Below, piece by piece: positions 8,445-18,067 of a DNA stretch of 64,000 nt; within the stretch, counting starts at the first letter, position 1, and each line of letters opens with the position of its first letter. Made by a program: the position numbers and the translations under genes. The stretch is from Catonella massiliensis (GTDB lineage Bacteria; Bacillota; Clostridia; Lachnospirales; Lachnospiraceae), in the NCBI RefSeq assembly GCF_016651435.1, contig NZ_JAEPRJ010000001.1:1488001-1552000 (forward strand), given 5' to 3'. The notes under the pieces were generated by a model, which saw nothing but the letters and a program-made list of their open reading frames with translations, searched no databases and was not told the origin of the DNA.

Positions 8445-9701
8445 TTATGATAACAATTGTTTTGCAATTGCCTGTGTATCCGCTGCGCTTATGTCATCCG
8501 GAACATTCTGACCAAATGTCACATAAGAAAGGCTCGCACCCGTCTGCATCAAAATGTTGTATATATTTCCTATAGTTCCGGTCTCATCTACCTTTGTAAA
8601 AATGAGCTTATAATCTGCTACCTCCTTATAGGTCTCAGCAATCCGCATCAAGTCTCCGTACTTGGTTGTGGCTGATAGCACCAGATATACTTCCCTGTCT
8701 TCTTCTGGAACAGCACTAATGAGCCTCTTAAGTTCATCAATCTGCTCTATATTTTTATCTGACCTTCCTGCTGTATCCACAAGAACAATCTCGTATCTAT
8801 CAAGGTCTTTCCTTGCTTCTTGTATCTCAGAAGCAGAATATACCACACTTAGCGGTATACCAAGTATATTAGCATAGGTTCTTAGCTGTTCCACTGCAGC
8901 TATCCTGTAGGTATCGGCGGTAAGAAGACCTATATTTCTCTTTTCTTTAATCTTAAAGCTAGAAGCAATCTTAGCTATGGTAGTAGTTTTCCCTACTCCT
9001 GTAGGACCAAGGAAGAATACATACTTAGTCTTACCGGGAGCAGCTTCTATGAGGCTAGGCTGTCCAAGCTTAAGGACAAGCTTCTGATATACAGCACCAA
9101 GAATGCGGTCAAGCTGTGCATCCTTCTTAATTGAATTCTCTATTTCACCTGTTATTTCATTCACATACTTTTCATCTACTTCATTGCTTAAAAGCTGCTT
9201 GTATATGAGCTGCATACAGGCATTAAGCTTGCTTTCCTTCTTATCCTGATTCTTGTCTGCCTGAGTGGCTTCAGCATGAGCGTCTGCCTCAAGGCTGTCC
9301 GAAAAATCACCTATTATTTCAGACGGCTTTACCACAGCTTCTGCCGCCTTTGAACCATCTCTTATTTCTTTGATTTTGGAATCATTTAACTGCTTTTCAA
9401 GAAGCCCCTGAAGGTCGTTTAGCTTCTTCTCTATAGCAGATACCTCATTCGCTACAGGAGGAACAGGCTTTAGAGCAGGCTTAGGAACAGCCCCTTCGGT
9501 AACAGGTTCAGTTTTAGGCTTACTTTCGATGTTCTCATCAATTGCAGCAGTAACCTCCACATATGGTTTACGTAAGAACCTAAAAAATCCCTTTGGTGTT
9601 GTAGTTTTGATATTCATTACGACTGCATCTCCGCCAAGTTCTTCTTTTGCCAAAAGGATAGCATCTTTCTCTGTTTCTGCCTTAAATTTTTTAATTATCA
9701 T
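8445..9701 (-). CDS. flhF: SRP-family GTPase FlhF
   Basis: FlhF of 418 residues is the third SRP-type GTPase and directs flagellar assembly site. The N-terminal basic region starts MIIKKFKAETEKDAI, followed by a variable charged linker (about 80-160), then the NG domain with G1 FLGPTGVGKTTTIAKIA, LLTADTYRIAAVEQLRTYA, VDTAGRS and FTKVDETGTIGNI. The ATG overlaps the flhA stop by ATGA, so the two are coupled. FlhG downstream is its regulator. Confidence 0.97.
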   Translation of the reverse strand: MIIKKFKAETEKDAILLAKEELGGDAVVMNIKTTTPKGFFRFLRKPYVEVTAAIDENIESKPKTEPVTEGAVPKPALKPVPPVANEVSAIEKKLNDLQGLLEKQLNDSKIKEIRDGSKAAEAVVKPSEIIGDFSDSLEADAHAEATQADKNQDKKESKLNACMQLIYKQLLSNEVDEKYVNEITGEIENSIKKDAQLDRILGAVYQKLVLKLGQPSLIEAAPGKTKYVFFLGPTGVGKTTTIAKIASSFKIKEKRNIGLLTADTYRIAAVEQLRTYANILGIPLSVVYSASEIQEARKDLDRYEIVLVDTAGRSDKNIEQIDELKRLISAVPEEDREVYLVLSATTKYGDLMRIAETYKEVADYKLIFTKVDETGTIGNIYNILMQTGASLSYVTFGQNVPDDISAADTQAIAKQLLS

Positions 9702-11734
9702 ATAGTTACCATACCTACCGATTGTAATTCAACGTTAGATTCTACCTCATTGTAAGAAAGCACTATCAGATCAGCAAAATAGTCCATGGTCAGCTTCTTG
9801 AAGTACATCCTTACTATTGGTGAGGTCATTACTATCGGAACCTTTCCTAATTTGTCGAGCTTGTCTATTTCTATCTTAAGTGAATCCATTATATTCTGTG
9901 CAACAGCAGGGTCTATGGTAAGATATGCCCCCTGCTCGGTCTGTTTTACAGAATTCATAATCTCCTGTTCAATCTTTGGATCAAGTGTTACTACACTGGT
10001 AGTCTCATTAGGAGGAAAATACTTATTGGATATGGCCCTCTTAAGCCCCTGCCTTACATACTCCGTAAGCACATCTGTGTCATGGGTAGTTGTTGCATAG
10101 TCTGCAAGAGTTTCGAGTATAGTTACCAAATCTCGTATCGATATACTCTCTCTTAGGAGATTTTGAAGTACCTTCTGAATCTCGCCCACACTAAGGAGTT
10201 TAGGCACAAGTTCTGATATAAGAGCCTGGTCCTTATCCTTTATGTTGTCAATAAGATTCTGTACATCCTGCCTTGTAAGAAGCTCCCAGATATGTCTTCT
10301 TACAATCTCAGTAATGTGAGTAGCTATGATAGACGGTGGGTCAACTACCGTGTATCCAAGGGTTTCTGCCCTTTCACGCTGAGACTCAGTTATCCAGATG
10401 GCAGGAAGGTTAAAGGAAGGCTCAAAGGTAGGAATACCTGTGATTTCCTCTTCTACATATCCCGGGTTCATCGCCATGTAGTGGTCAAAGAGTATCTCTC
10501 CTTCACTTACAGGAACTCCCTTTATCTTAATTACATACTGATTGGGATTTAGCTGAATATTATCTCTAAGCCTTATAATAGGTACTACGCAGCCTAGCTC
10601 TATGGCTATCTGCCTCCTTATCATTACTACTCTGTCAAGAAGGTCTCCACCCTGATTCACATCAGCAAGAGGTATGATACCGTATCCGAACTCTAACTCT
10701 ATAGAGTCTACCTGGAGGAGTGAGTTAACATTTTCAGGTTTTCTGACTTCTTCTGCAGCCTCTTCTTCTGCAATAACCTCAGATTCGATTTCTTCTTCTC
10801 CAAGGTTCTTTGACATCTTCCAGCCTGAAAGCAGGAAGGCAAGTCCCATAGGAACAAATATAACTGTTGAAAGAGGTGTAGCCACACCAAAGAATATCAT
10901 CGCTCCTCCAACCAGGAAAAGCACTCTTGGTATGGAGAACAACTGCTTAACCAGGATATCTCCAAGGTCTGCCTCTTTACTTACCTTCGTTACCAGTACA
11001 CCTGTTGCTAAAGAAATAAGGAGGGAAGGAATCTGAGATACCAGACCATCACCGATTGTAAGTATGGAATAGGTACTAAGGGCTGTATTTACATCCATTC
11101 CTCTCTGCAGCACACCTAGGGCAATACCTCCCGCAAAGTTGATTACAGAGATAATAAGACCCGCAATAGCATCTCCCTTTACATACTTACTCGCACCATC
11201 CATTGAGCCGAAGAAAGAAGCTTCATCCTGAATCTTCTGTCTTTTTTCCTTTGCCTGTTCATCTGTAAGAGCACCTGTATTCAGGTCAGCATCTATAGCC
11301 ATCTGCTTACCGGGCATAGCATCGAGTGTAAATCTCGCTGACACCTCAGCTACTCGTTCAGAACCCTGGTTGATTACAATAAACTGTACCAAAACAAGGA
11401 TGAAGAATACAATGATACCTACTATAAGATCTCCTCCACCTACGAACTGTCCGAAGGTCCTAACTACGTTTCCCGGATCTCCCGTACGGAGAATGAGCCT
11501 TGTAGAAGAAATATTAAGCGATATTCTAAATATTGTAGTAAAAAGCAAAATTGTAGGGAAGCTTGACATGTCCAAAGCTTCTTTTGAAAACATTGCATTG
11601 AAAAGCACTATCATCGCTAACGAAAGGTTGACTGCCAACAAAACATCCAAAAGCACACTTGGAATGGGAATAATAAACATAACAACTGAAAGGAGCACGA
11701 AGCCACCGATACCAAAACCGGCTTTATTTCCCAT
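9698..11734 (-). CDS. flhA: Flagellar type III export gate protein FlhA
   Basis: FlhA of 678 residues is the ion-using core of the flagellar secretion machine. The N-terminal half has about eight membrane segments, with the conserved loop GERVAEVSARFTLDAMPGKQ-type segment and GDAIAGLIISVINFAGG; the cytosolic half binds chaperone-substrate complexes (EFGYGIIPLAD, VGEIQKVLQNLLRE). Length is usual. The start at 11734 has GGAGGGG upstream. It lies between flhB and flhF. Confidence 0.98.
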   Translation of the reverse strand: MGNKAGFGIGGFVLLSVVMFIIPIPSVLLDVLLAVNLSLAMIVLFNAMFSKEALDMSSFPTILLFTTIFRISLNISSTRLILRTGDPGNVVRTFGQFVGGGDLIVGIIVFFILVLVQFIVINQGSERVAEVSARFTLDAMPGKQMAIDADLNTGALTDEQAKEKRQKIQDEASFFGSMDGASKYVKGDAIAGLIISVINFAGGIALGVLQRGMDVNTALSTYSILTIGDGLVSQIPSLLISLATGVLVTKVSKEADLGDILVKQLFSIPRVLFLVGGAMIFFGVATPLSTVIFVPMGLAFLLSGWKMSKNLGEEEIESEVIAEEEAAEEVRKPENVNSLLQVDSIELEFGYGIIPLADVNQGGDLLDRVVMIRRQIAIELGCVVPIIRLRDNIQLNPNQYVIKIKGVPVSEGEILFDHYMAMNPGYVEEEITGIPTFEPSFNLPAIWITESQRERAETLGYTVVDPPSIIATHITEIVRRHIWELLTRQDVQNLIDNIKDKDQALISELVPKLLSVGEIQKVLQNLLRESISIRDLVTILETLADYATTTHDTDVLTEYVRQGLKRAISNKYFPPNETTSVVTLDPKIEQEIMNSVKQTEQGAYLTIDPAVAQNIMDSLKIEIDKLDKLGKVPIVMTSPIVRMYFKKLTMDYFADLIVLSYNEVESNVELQSVGMVTI

Positions 11735-11773
11735 GTAGACACCCCTCCTCTCTTTATAATCAAAGAATAATTA

Positions 11774-12937
11774 TTAACTTATAAGTATTTCTTTATTTTT
11801 AACACTATATACATAAGCCAGTACCTCCGCAACCATCTGATACAGCTCAGGCGGTATCTGGTCACCGATTTCCACGTTATAATAAAGCATACGGGCAAGT
11901 GGCTTATTCTCAACTATTTCTATGTTGTTCTGCTTTGCTATCTCTTTGATATTTGCCGCAACATAGTCAGCACCCTTTGCAAGTACATAAGGGGCCTCTG
12001 CCGTCTCCTTATCGTATTTGACTGCTACAGCAAAATGTGTAGGGTTAGTAATAACCACATCCGCCTTAGGAAGATCCTGCATCATTCTTCTTCTGGCTCC
12101 CTCTCTCATCTTCTGTCTGATTTGGCCTTTGATTTGAGGATCACCTTCGCTCTGCTTCATTTCATCCTTAACTTCCTGCTTACTCATCCTCAAATCGTGT
12201 AAGTGTTTCCACTTCTGATATCCAAAATCCGCAAGTCCTATGACAACAAAGATCAAGCTGATTTTAATACCTACGTCCAAAACAATATCAAAAATATTAA
12301 GTATTGCCTGCATAAATTCGAAGTCATAGAGATTGAGGATGAACTTCCACCTGTCTTTAACTTCATTATATGCAACAAGAGCAATAGCAAGTACCTTAAG
12401 TATGGATTTGATAAGTTCTACAACCTTTTCCTGTGAGAACATTCTCTTAAGCCCACCTATGGGGTTTAACCTGTCAAGCTTGGGCTTTAGGGGCTTGCCC
12501 GTTACCTTCCAGCCAACCTGAACTATGTTGCCCACAAGAGCAACCACAAAGCTTCCTATAAGTACAGGCAGGCTTGCAATAACTATATCTAAAACAATCT
12601 CATTGCTAAGATTCACAGCCTGTCTCACATCAAATACTTCCATCGATATATCAGAGGCCTTGTTATAATACTTGACAAAGCTGTCAAGGAAAAGATTAGC
12701 CATAATGCCTCCAAAGAGCTTTAGCACAAAGAACATAAGTAAAAGCATAAAGCCATTTATCAAATCAGAACTTCTGGCAACACGCCCTTCTTTTCTGGCA
12801 TCATCTAACTTCTTAGGAGTTGCCTTCTCTGTCTTATCTCCTCCCTCGCCAAAAAACTGGAGGTTATATGCAAATCTCCTATCCCTTAATTGTATAGTAT
12901 TTCTATCCTCTTTGCAATCTTTAACCCAAAAAATCAC
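11774..12937 (-). CDS. flhB: Flagellar export switch protein FlhB
   Basis: FlhB of 387 residues sets the substrate switch of the flagellar exporter. The family core begins NLQFFGEGGDKTEKATPKKL, followed by four membrane segments and the cytosolic domain with the self-cleavage motif NPTH (VVITNPTHFAVAVKYD). The frame opens with GTG at 12937, overlapping the fliR TAG by one base; this gives about 26 extra residues before the usual start, and no ATG is available nearer the core. The start is therefore less certain than the rest. Confidence 0.96.
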   Translation of the reverse strand: MIFWVKDCKEDRNTIQLRDRRFAYNLQFFGEGGDKTEKATPKKLDDARKEGRVARSSDLINGFMLLLMFFVLKLFGGIMANLFLDSFVKYYNKASDISMEVFDVRQAVNLSNEIVLDIVIASLPVLIGSFVVALVGNIVQVGWKVTGKPLKPKLDRLNPIGGLKRMFSQEKVVELIKSILKVLAIALVAYNEVKDRWKFILNLYDFEFMQAILNIFDIVLDVGIKISLIFVVIGLADFGYQKWKHLHDLRMSKQEVKDEMKQSEGDPQIKGQIRQKMREGARRRMMQDLPKADVVITNPTHFAVAVKYDKETAEAPYVLAKGADYVAANIKEIAKQNNIEIVENKPLARMLYYNVEIGDQIPPELYQMVAEVLAYVYSVKNKEILIS

Positions 12938-13719
12938 TATGATTTAAGCGCCTCCACCGCCCTTAGGAATACATCCTGCATTTCTTTGGTAATATAATTG
13001 GCCACTCCGGGAAGCATAGACATCATAAGTATCATAACCACAAGGCCTCCAAGAAGTTTAAGCTGAATGCCCACAACGAACATATTCATCTGCGGTGCTA
13101 CCTTAGCCATAACACCAAGCACCACATTTACTAAGAGCATTGTGGCATATATCGGCAGCATCAGTCTCATTGCTATCATAAAATAATTGCCCAGGAAATA
13201 AGTTATTACGTTTACTGTATTGGCACTTATTACAGCCCTTCCGATAGGAACTACCTTAAAGGCATCTACAAAAGCCTTTAAGAAGTAATGATGAAAATCA
13301 TTTACCAGAAGAAGGATAATCACAAAGTAATTGTAGAGATTTCCTGTAACAGATGTATCTACCTTGAATACAGGGTCATACATGGTAACCATGGCAAAGC
13401 CTATTTCCATATCTATGAGCCTGCCTGTAAAGTTAAGTATGGTCATAACTATGTTGGTAAAATACCCAAGCAGCGTCCCTGCCAAGGCCTCAGACATAAC
13501 CATAAGCGAAAACCCTATAACCCCGGGATAGGTGACAGGCACACTGGGAAGAGTAAGGTAGAGCAAGGTAGAGAAAATAAGCGTAAACGCTATCTTAAAC
13601 TGCCTTGGGATACTGCCGAAACTAAAAAATGGAGCTGTAAACACAAATGCAGATACACGAGTAACTATGAATAAAAAATATTCTAAATTCTCAACGGTAA
13701 ACTGCAGTTGCATTTTCAT
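12937..13719 (-). CDS. fliR: Flagellar export gate protein FliR
   Basis: FliR of 260 residues, an integral membrane part of the FliPQR export gate. Several hydrophobic segments are seen (YFLFIVTRVSAFVFTAPF; FKIAFTLIFSTLLYL; VVMILMMSMLPGVANYI). A TTG at 13725 is also open, but the AGAAAG site fits the ATG at 13719. The order fliP-fliQ-fliR-flhB is the standard one. Confidence 0.96.
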   Translation of the reverse strand: MKMQLQFTVENLEYFLFIVTRVSAFVFTAPFFSFGSIPRQFKIAFTLIFSTLLYLTLPSVPVTYPGVIGFSLMVMSEALAGTLLGYFTNIVMTILNFTGRLIDMEIGFAMVTMYDPVFKVDTSVTGNLYNYFVIILLLVNDFHHYFLKAFVDAFKVVPIGRAVISANTVNVITYFLGNYFMIAMRLMLPIYATMLLVNVVLGVMAKVAPQMNMFVVGIQLKLLGGLVVMILMMSMLPGVANYITKEMQDVFLRAVEALKS

Positions 13720-13743
13720 CCCCAAACTTTCTATATGTTATGT

Positions 13744-14052
13744 TTACAGTAATGTTACTATGTACCCTATAAAGCCTGTTGACTCATATATGTAGTCGCC
13801 AAAGCCTGAGAAAAGCTCAGTCGTAAACTCCGACAGACTGGTCATCATCCATCCTCCTGTAAGTACCAGCATAAGCATAGTCACAATAAGCTTTGGTACA
13901 AAGGTAAGCGTCTGCTCCTGTATGGATGTAATCGTCTGAATCAAGCTTATTATAAGACCAACCACAAGTGATGCAAGAAGCATAGGTGCAGATAGCTTAA
14001 GTATGAGCATAACTGTTTCTCTGGAAATATCTATGACCTTATCTGCGCTCAT
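13744..14052 (-). CDS. fliQ: Flagellar export gate protein FliQ
   Basis: FliQ of 102 residues with two long hydrophobic helices (ETVMLILKLSAPMLLASLVV and KLIVTMLMLVLTGGWMM). The family is usually about 89 residues; here the C-terminus is roughly a dozen residues longer. It is part of the FliPQR gate complex in the centre of the basal body. Start ATG at 14052, 14 bases after fliP. Confidence 0.95.
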   Translation of the reverse strand: MSADKVIDISRETVMLILKLSAPMLLASLVVGLIISLIQTITSIQEQTLTFVPKLIVTMLMLVLTGGWMMTSLSEFTTELFSGFGDYIYESTGFIGYIVTLL

Positions 14053-14066
14053 AACTGCCTCCTATT

Positions 14067-14918
14067 CTATTTAACAAATGATTTAACAAGATTGCCTATA
14101 ACCAAATCCCATCCGTCTACCATGATGAAAAGCAGAATCTTAAAAGGCATAGATATGGTAGTAGGCGGGAGCATCATCATACCCATTGACATAAGCGTAG
14201 AGGACACAACCATATCTATGACGAGGAAAGGTATATATATGCAAAAACCAATGATAAATGCTGCTCTAAGCTCACTGATTATAAATGCGGGAATCAGCAC
14301 ATTGGTAGGTATTTCATCCATATCCTTAACTTCTTCTATCCCTGCTATATCAAGAAAGAGCCTTATATCCTTGGTATTGGTCTGCTTGTACATAAAGGTC
14401 CTTAGCGGCTTTATTCCTATCTCATAAGCCTGTTCGAAAGTAATATTGCCGTCTGTAAGCGGTTTAAGTGCCTCTGTATTTATCTGTATAAATATAGGCG
14501 ACATTATAAACCAGGTAAGAAATAACGCGAGTCCTGTAAGCACCTGATTGGGTGGAGTAGTCTGCGTAGTAAGTGCAGACCTCACAAAATGAAGTACTAC
14601 CAGAATTCTCGTAAAAGAGGTAAGCAGAATGAGGATAGAAGGCGCAAGTCCCAGTACGGTTAGAACCAATACTATCCTAAGCGTAGCCGCCAGTCCACTC
14701 TGTTCACCATTGGTTGTGAGATTGATACCTATATTGTATGGAGAAGTTCCTGTGGTAAAACTGTTGTTGTCATTGGAGCTTCTGTCCACTGTATTCCCTG
14801 TTCTGTTGTCTATCGCATAAGCCGGAGTAACAAAAAAAAGGGAGGTACATATAAGCACTAAAACAATCCCAAGATATAGTAAATTAAACTTTTTCGTACA
14901 TAAAGGATGTTCTCTCAT
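14067..14918 (-). CDS. fliP: Flagellar export gate protein FliP
   Basis: FliP of 283 residues, with a cleavable signal peptide (hydrophobic core LLYLGIVLVLICTSLFFV ending in AYA), a periplasm-side Asn/Thr-rich stretch, and the conserved membrane core (LTSFTRILVVLHFVRSAL; PPNQVLTGLALFLTWF; GMMMLPPTTISMPFKILLF). This is the normal arrangement for Gram-positive FliP. It assembles first in the export gate. It follows fliO by 15 bases. Confidence 0.97.
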   Translation of the reverse strand: MREHPLCTKKFNLLYLGIVLVLICTSLFFVTPAYAIDNRTGNTVDRSSNDNNSFTTGTSPYNIGINLTTNGEQSGLAATLRIVLVLTVLGLAPSILILLTSFTRILVVLHFVRSALTTQTTPPNQVLTGLALFLTWFIMSPIFIQINTEALKPLTDGNITFEQAYEIGIKPLRTFMYKQTNTKDIRLFLDIAGIEEVKDMDEIPTNVLIPAFIISELRAAFIIGFCIYIPFLVIDMVVSSTLMSMGMMMLPPTTISMPFKILLFIMVDGWDLVIGNLVKSFVK

Positions 14919-14933
14919 ATTACCAGCCTTTTC

Positions 14934-15293
14934 TTATTTTTCTTTTGATTTAGCTCTGTCCAAAAATTCCTTAAAAGAAAACCTTTCAGTTTCTACAGGT
15001 AAGTTAGCCTTAATCTTATCTCCATCAACTTCTGATATAAGATTAATATTGGTTTTAGTTATTCCTATTAAGAAATATCTTCCGCCTACTTCTACAATCT
15101 GCAAATACTTATCTGCAGTAACCCTGCTTGTTTCAACAACCTTTATATTGCTATTTTCTCTGGTTTTCAGTGCATATTTGCTAAAATACTTAGATACATA
15201 GTAGGCAGCCGCAACTATCACTGCAAATGCGACAAGCATTCCGAATATCTGCGCAATGCTGCCTAATGTACCTGCCGTTCTAGATAGAACCAT
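14934..15293 (-). CDS. fliO: Flagellar biosynthesis protein FliO/FliZ
   Basis: Small FliO of 119 residues, a membrane chaperone for FliP assembly. One transmembrane helix is visible (FGMLVAFAVIVAAAYYVSKY), followed by a soluble domain with the family pattern IKVVETSRVTADKYLQIVEVGGRYFLIG split over two beta strands. The frame is open to 15350, but GGAGG lies six bases before the ATG at 15293, which I take as start. The gene sits between fliY and fliP. In B. subtilis cheY lies in this gap; here it is absent. Confidence 0.9.
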   Translation of the reverse strand: MVLSRTAGTLGSIAQIFGMLVAFAVIVAAAYYVSKYFSKYALKTRENSNIKVVETSRVTADKYLQIVEVGGRYFLIGITKTNINLISEVDGDKIKANLPVETERFSFKEFLDRAKSKEK

Positions 15294-15373
15294 GTTTATC
15301 CTCCATAAAAAGCGTGTGCAAGCGTCATCATAAGGCAAACACCTTACCATAAGCTCTACATCTCTAGAAGATA

Positions 15374-16498
15374 TTATTTGATTATTTCAGTTATTCTTAT
15401 ACCAAAGTTATCCTCGATAACAACAACCTCACCCTTTGCCACGTATTTACCGTTTACAAGGAGGTCAATGGCTTCACCGGCAAGCTTATTTAGCTCAATG
15501 ATTGTACCCGGCGAGAAGTCAAGAATTTCCTTAATGGTCTTATTCGTTCTTCCAAGCTCTACAGTTACCTCAAGAGGTACATCCATAATGAGGCCTATAT
15601 TTTCCTGCTGCATCAGAGGATTGATTGTATTATCAAAGGCCTGGAACTGTGCAGGAGCTACATTTACCGGCTGTGCAGGCTGCATAGGCTGTGCATATCC
15701 CTGAGGAGGTACAGGCATAGCAGGTGCTGGTCCCGGTGTAGGCGCTGCCGGTGCTGGAGCCGGTGCTGGTGCCGGTGCTGCAGGTGCAGGCTGATCTAAT
15801 TCTGAAGATGACATAAATTTGTTATACAACTCCTTTGCAAAATCTATAGGATAAAGCTGCATAAGTTCACTATCAATCAGTGTGCCAATTTCAAGTCTAA
15901 ATGAAACCTTTACAAACTCTCCCTTAAGGAAATCACCAAATCCCTCTTCATCTATAGAGCCGTCCATATCTATGAGGCTCGCTGTTGGAGGGCTGATATC
16001 AACCTTCTTTTCAAGTACTGATGAAATAGAGGTTGCAGCTGAGCCCATCATCTGATTCATGGCCTCACAAATAGCAGAGAGATGAAGTTCAGAAAGCTCA
16101 GTTCCATCTACATCTTCACCGTTACCACCCATCATAAGATCTGTGATTATCTTAACATCCTTTTCTCTAAGAATAAGGATATTATTACCGTCAAGGCCTT
16201 CAATATATGAAATCTGAATAAATACACAAGGCCTGTCATAAGACTGTGATATATCTTCCCAATTTGCAATAGATACATTAGGAGTAGTTATAAGAACCTT
16301 CTGGTTAAGCAGGGTAGAAAGCGTGGTTGCCGCTGTACCCATACTAATATTAGAAATCTCTCCTATGGCATCCTTTTCCTCGCTTGATAAAGGTACACTG
16401 CCTGCGCCTGCCTGGGTATCGGAAGAATCCGAACCACCATCTTCACCCATACCGCCTAGCAACGCGTTTATTTCTTCCTGTGAAAGCATTCCGTCCAT
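15374..16498 (-). CDS. fliY: Flagellar switch phosphatase FliY (CheC-FliN fusion)
   Basis: FliY of 374 residues builds the C-ring and dephosphorylates CheY-P. The first residues, MLSQEEINALLGG, match the CheY-binding peptide also seen in FliM. The CheC-like part (about 35-225) keeps both ExxN sites (AIGEISNISMGTAA and SAICEAMNQMMGSA). A linker of about 55 residues is rich in Pro and Ala. The C-terminal FliN/SpoA domain begins near IGLIMDVPLEVTVELGRT. It follows fliM by three bases. This form replaces the short FliN of enterobacteria. Confidence 0.97.
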   Translation of the reverse strand: MDGMLSQEEINALLGGMGEDGGSDSSDTQAGAGSVPLSSEEKDAIGEISNISMGTAATTLSTLLNQKVLITTPNVSIANWEDISQSYDRPCVFIQISYIEGLDGNNILILREKDVKIITDLMMGGNGEDVDGTELSELHLSAICEAMNQMMGSAATSISSVLEKKVDISPPTASLIDMDGSIDEEGFGDFLKGEFVKVSFRLEIGTLIDSELMQLYPIDFAKELYNKFMSSSELDQPAPAAPAPAPAPAPAAPTPGPAPAMPVPPQGYAQPMQPAQPVNVAPAQFQAFDNTINPLMQQENIGLIMDVPLEVTVELGRTNKTIKEILDFSPGTIIELNKLAGEAIDLLVNGKYVAKGEVVVIEDNFGIRITEIIK

Positions 16499-16501
16499 GG
16501 C

Positions 16502-17482
16502 TTATTCTTCCTCCCTAATAACTTTAGTAATTCTAAGTGCATATACACCTGATGAAGCTCCAGGCAGTGCCTTAAACTTCTTCATATTTCCTACAAACAC
16601 ATCCAATTCATCTTCAACCTTTGAGTTGAGCCTTATCACATCGCCCGGTTGTAGATTAACAAAATCATTGACAGATACAACACTCTTGCCAAGCACCGCT
16701 CTGATAGGTATCTGGGCTCTATCGATAATCTCTCCAATCTGCTCACCATAGTTGGTGTCATCCTTTTCCTGAAGAGCTGAGAACCAGAACTTGGTATTTA
16801 GCTTATCCATTACCTCTTCAAGAGAAGTAAAAGGCAGGCAGAAGGTCATAAAGCCCTCTACAGTACCAATCTTAATACTAAGAGTAATAAGAGCCGTCAT
16901 TTCCTGAGGTGAAATAATCTGTGCGTACTGTGAGTTGGTCTCTATACGCATAAGCCTCGGGTCTATCTCCACAACATTGTGCCAAGGCTCCTGTAAATAC
17001 CCTGTACAAATATTTAAGATTCTCTCAATTACAACTATTTCTATTTCAGAAAAATCTCTTGTCTTTTCAATAGGATTACCTTCTCCGCCCAAAAGTCTGT
17101 CAATAATGGTGTATCCAAGGTTATTAGACATCTCCATTATGCAGCTTCCCTTAAGCGGCGATAGATTCATTATAGCTAAGAGTACAGGATTGGAAAGCGA
17201 GTTCTGAAATTCCTGGTACGTAATGGCCTCAGAACCTCTAACCTCAACCTGAACAGTCTTTCTTAGATAAGCCGGCAGATTGGCAGAGAGAAGTCTGCCA
17301 TAGTGCTCAAATATTGACTCCAAGGTACGTAAATGATCCTTTGAAAACTTAGACGGCCTTGCAAAGTCATAGTCCTTTACCACCTTCTCGTCTGTTTCCT
17401 TGAGGTCATCCGTGTCTACATCTCCGCTCTCAATTCCGCGTAGCAGCTTATCTATCTCTTCCTGCGAGAGTATATCACTCAT
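16502..17482 (-). CDS. fliM: Flagellar motor switch protein FliM
   Basis: FliM of 326 residues, the C-ring protein that binds CheY-P. The N-terminal peptide MSDILSQEEIDKLLRGI is the CheY-P site; the middle domain is CheC-like but lacks catalytic pairs; the C-terminal SpoA domain is marked by VVSVNDFVNLQPGDVIRLN. It starts 38 bases after fliL and is followed at once by fliY. Confidence 0.98.
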   Translation of the reverse strand: MSDILSQEEIDKLLRGIESGDVDTDDLKETDEKVVKDYDFARPSKFSKDHLRTLESIFEHYGRLLSANLPAYLRKTVQVEVRGSEAITYQEFQNSLSNPVLLAIMNLSPLKGSCIMEMSNNLGYTIIDRLLGGEGNPIEKTRDFSEIEIVVIERILNICTGYLQEPWHNVVEIDPRLMRIETNSQYAQIISPQEMTALITLSIKIGTVEGFMTFCLPFTSLEEVMDKLNTKFWFSALQEKDDTNYGEQIGEIIDRAQIPIRAVLGKSVVSVNDFVNLQPGDVIRLNSKVEDELDVFVGNMKKFKALPGASSGVYALRITKVIREEE

Positions 17483-17520
17483 TAAGCCTCACCATCCTAT
17501 AATTATTCATTTACGTTTTA

Positions 17521-18048
17521 TTACTGTAATCTCAGGTTCTTAAAGGCAATTTCAGCCATAGTCTGCGTACCGAACTTCTCCTGAATAGCCTTAAGTACGG
17601 CAGCCTTTATAGCCTCTCTGTTGTTCTGCACTTCTTCTTTAGTATACTGTGAGAACTGGTTACTTACAATCTCATCTATAGTGGACTCATAGCCTGACTT
17701 AGTGTCTGCATTTTTCATGCTCTCTGAGATAGTCTTGTAGTCATCCTCTGTCTTAATCAGGTATAGAGAAATCTGGTCGATAACAGCATAATGGTCTTTA
17801 CCGTCTCCTGAGCCCTTAAGGTTAATCTGTAAGGACTTATCAAAGGTAACTACATCCATATCACTTATAGATACCTTGTTCTTAGAGGTATCATTCTCAA
17901 GCTCCAGGTCAATTATAGAAGCTATGTTTGATACTAATGCGTTGGTAGCCTTAGCCGATGAAACCACCGAAAGCATAATAACCGCAGTTAGTATGAGGTT
18001 CATAAGGCTTAAAGCAATAGCCACTATTGTAAGCATGTTCTTTTTCAT
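17521..18048 (-). CDS. fliL: Flagellar basal body protein FliL
   Basis: FliL of 175 residues, a single-pass membrane protein that surrounds the stator units. The helix is MLTIVAIALSLMNLILTAVI near the N-terminus, and the outer domain ends IAFKNLRLQ. The open frame reaches 18078 inside motB, but GGAG with seven-base spacing marks the ATG at 18048. It lies between motB and fliM as in many Firmicutes. Confidence 0.9.
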   Translation of the reverse strand: MKKNMLTIVAIALSLMNLILTAVIMLSVVSSAKATNALVSNIASIIDLELENDTSKNKVSISDMDVVTFDKSLQINLKGSGDGKDHYAVIDQISLYLIKTEDDYKTISESMKNADTKSGYESTIDEIVSNQFSQYTKEEVQNNREAIKAAVLKAIQEKFGTQTMAEIAFKNLRLQ

Positions 18049-18067
18049 AATAATCTCCTTAGAGTTT

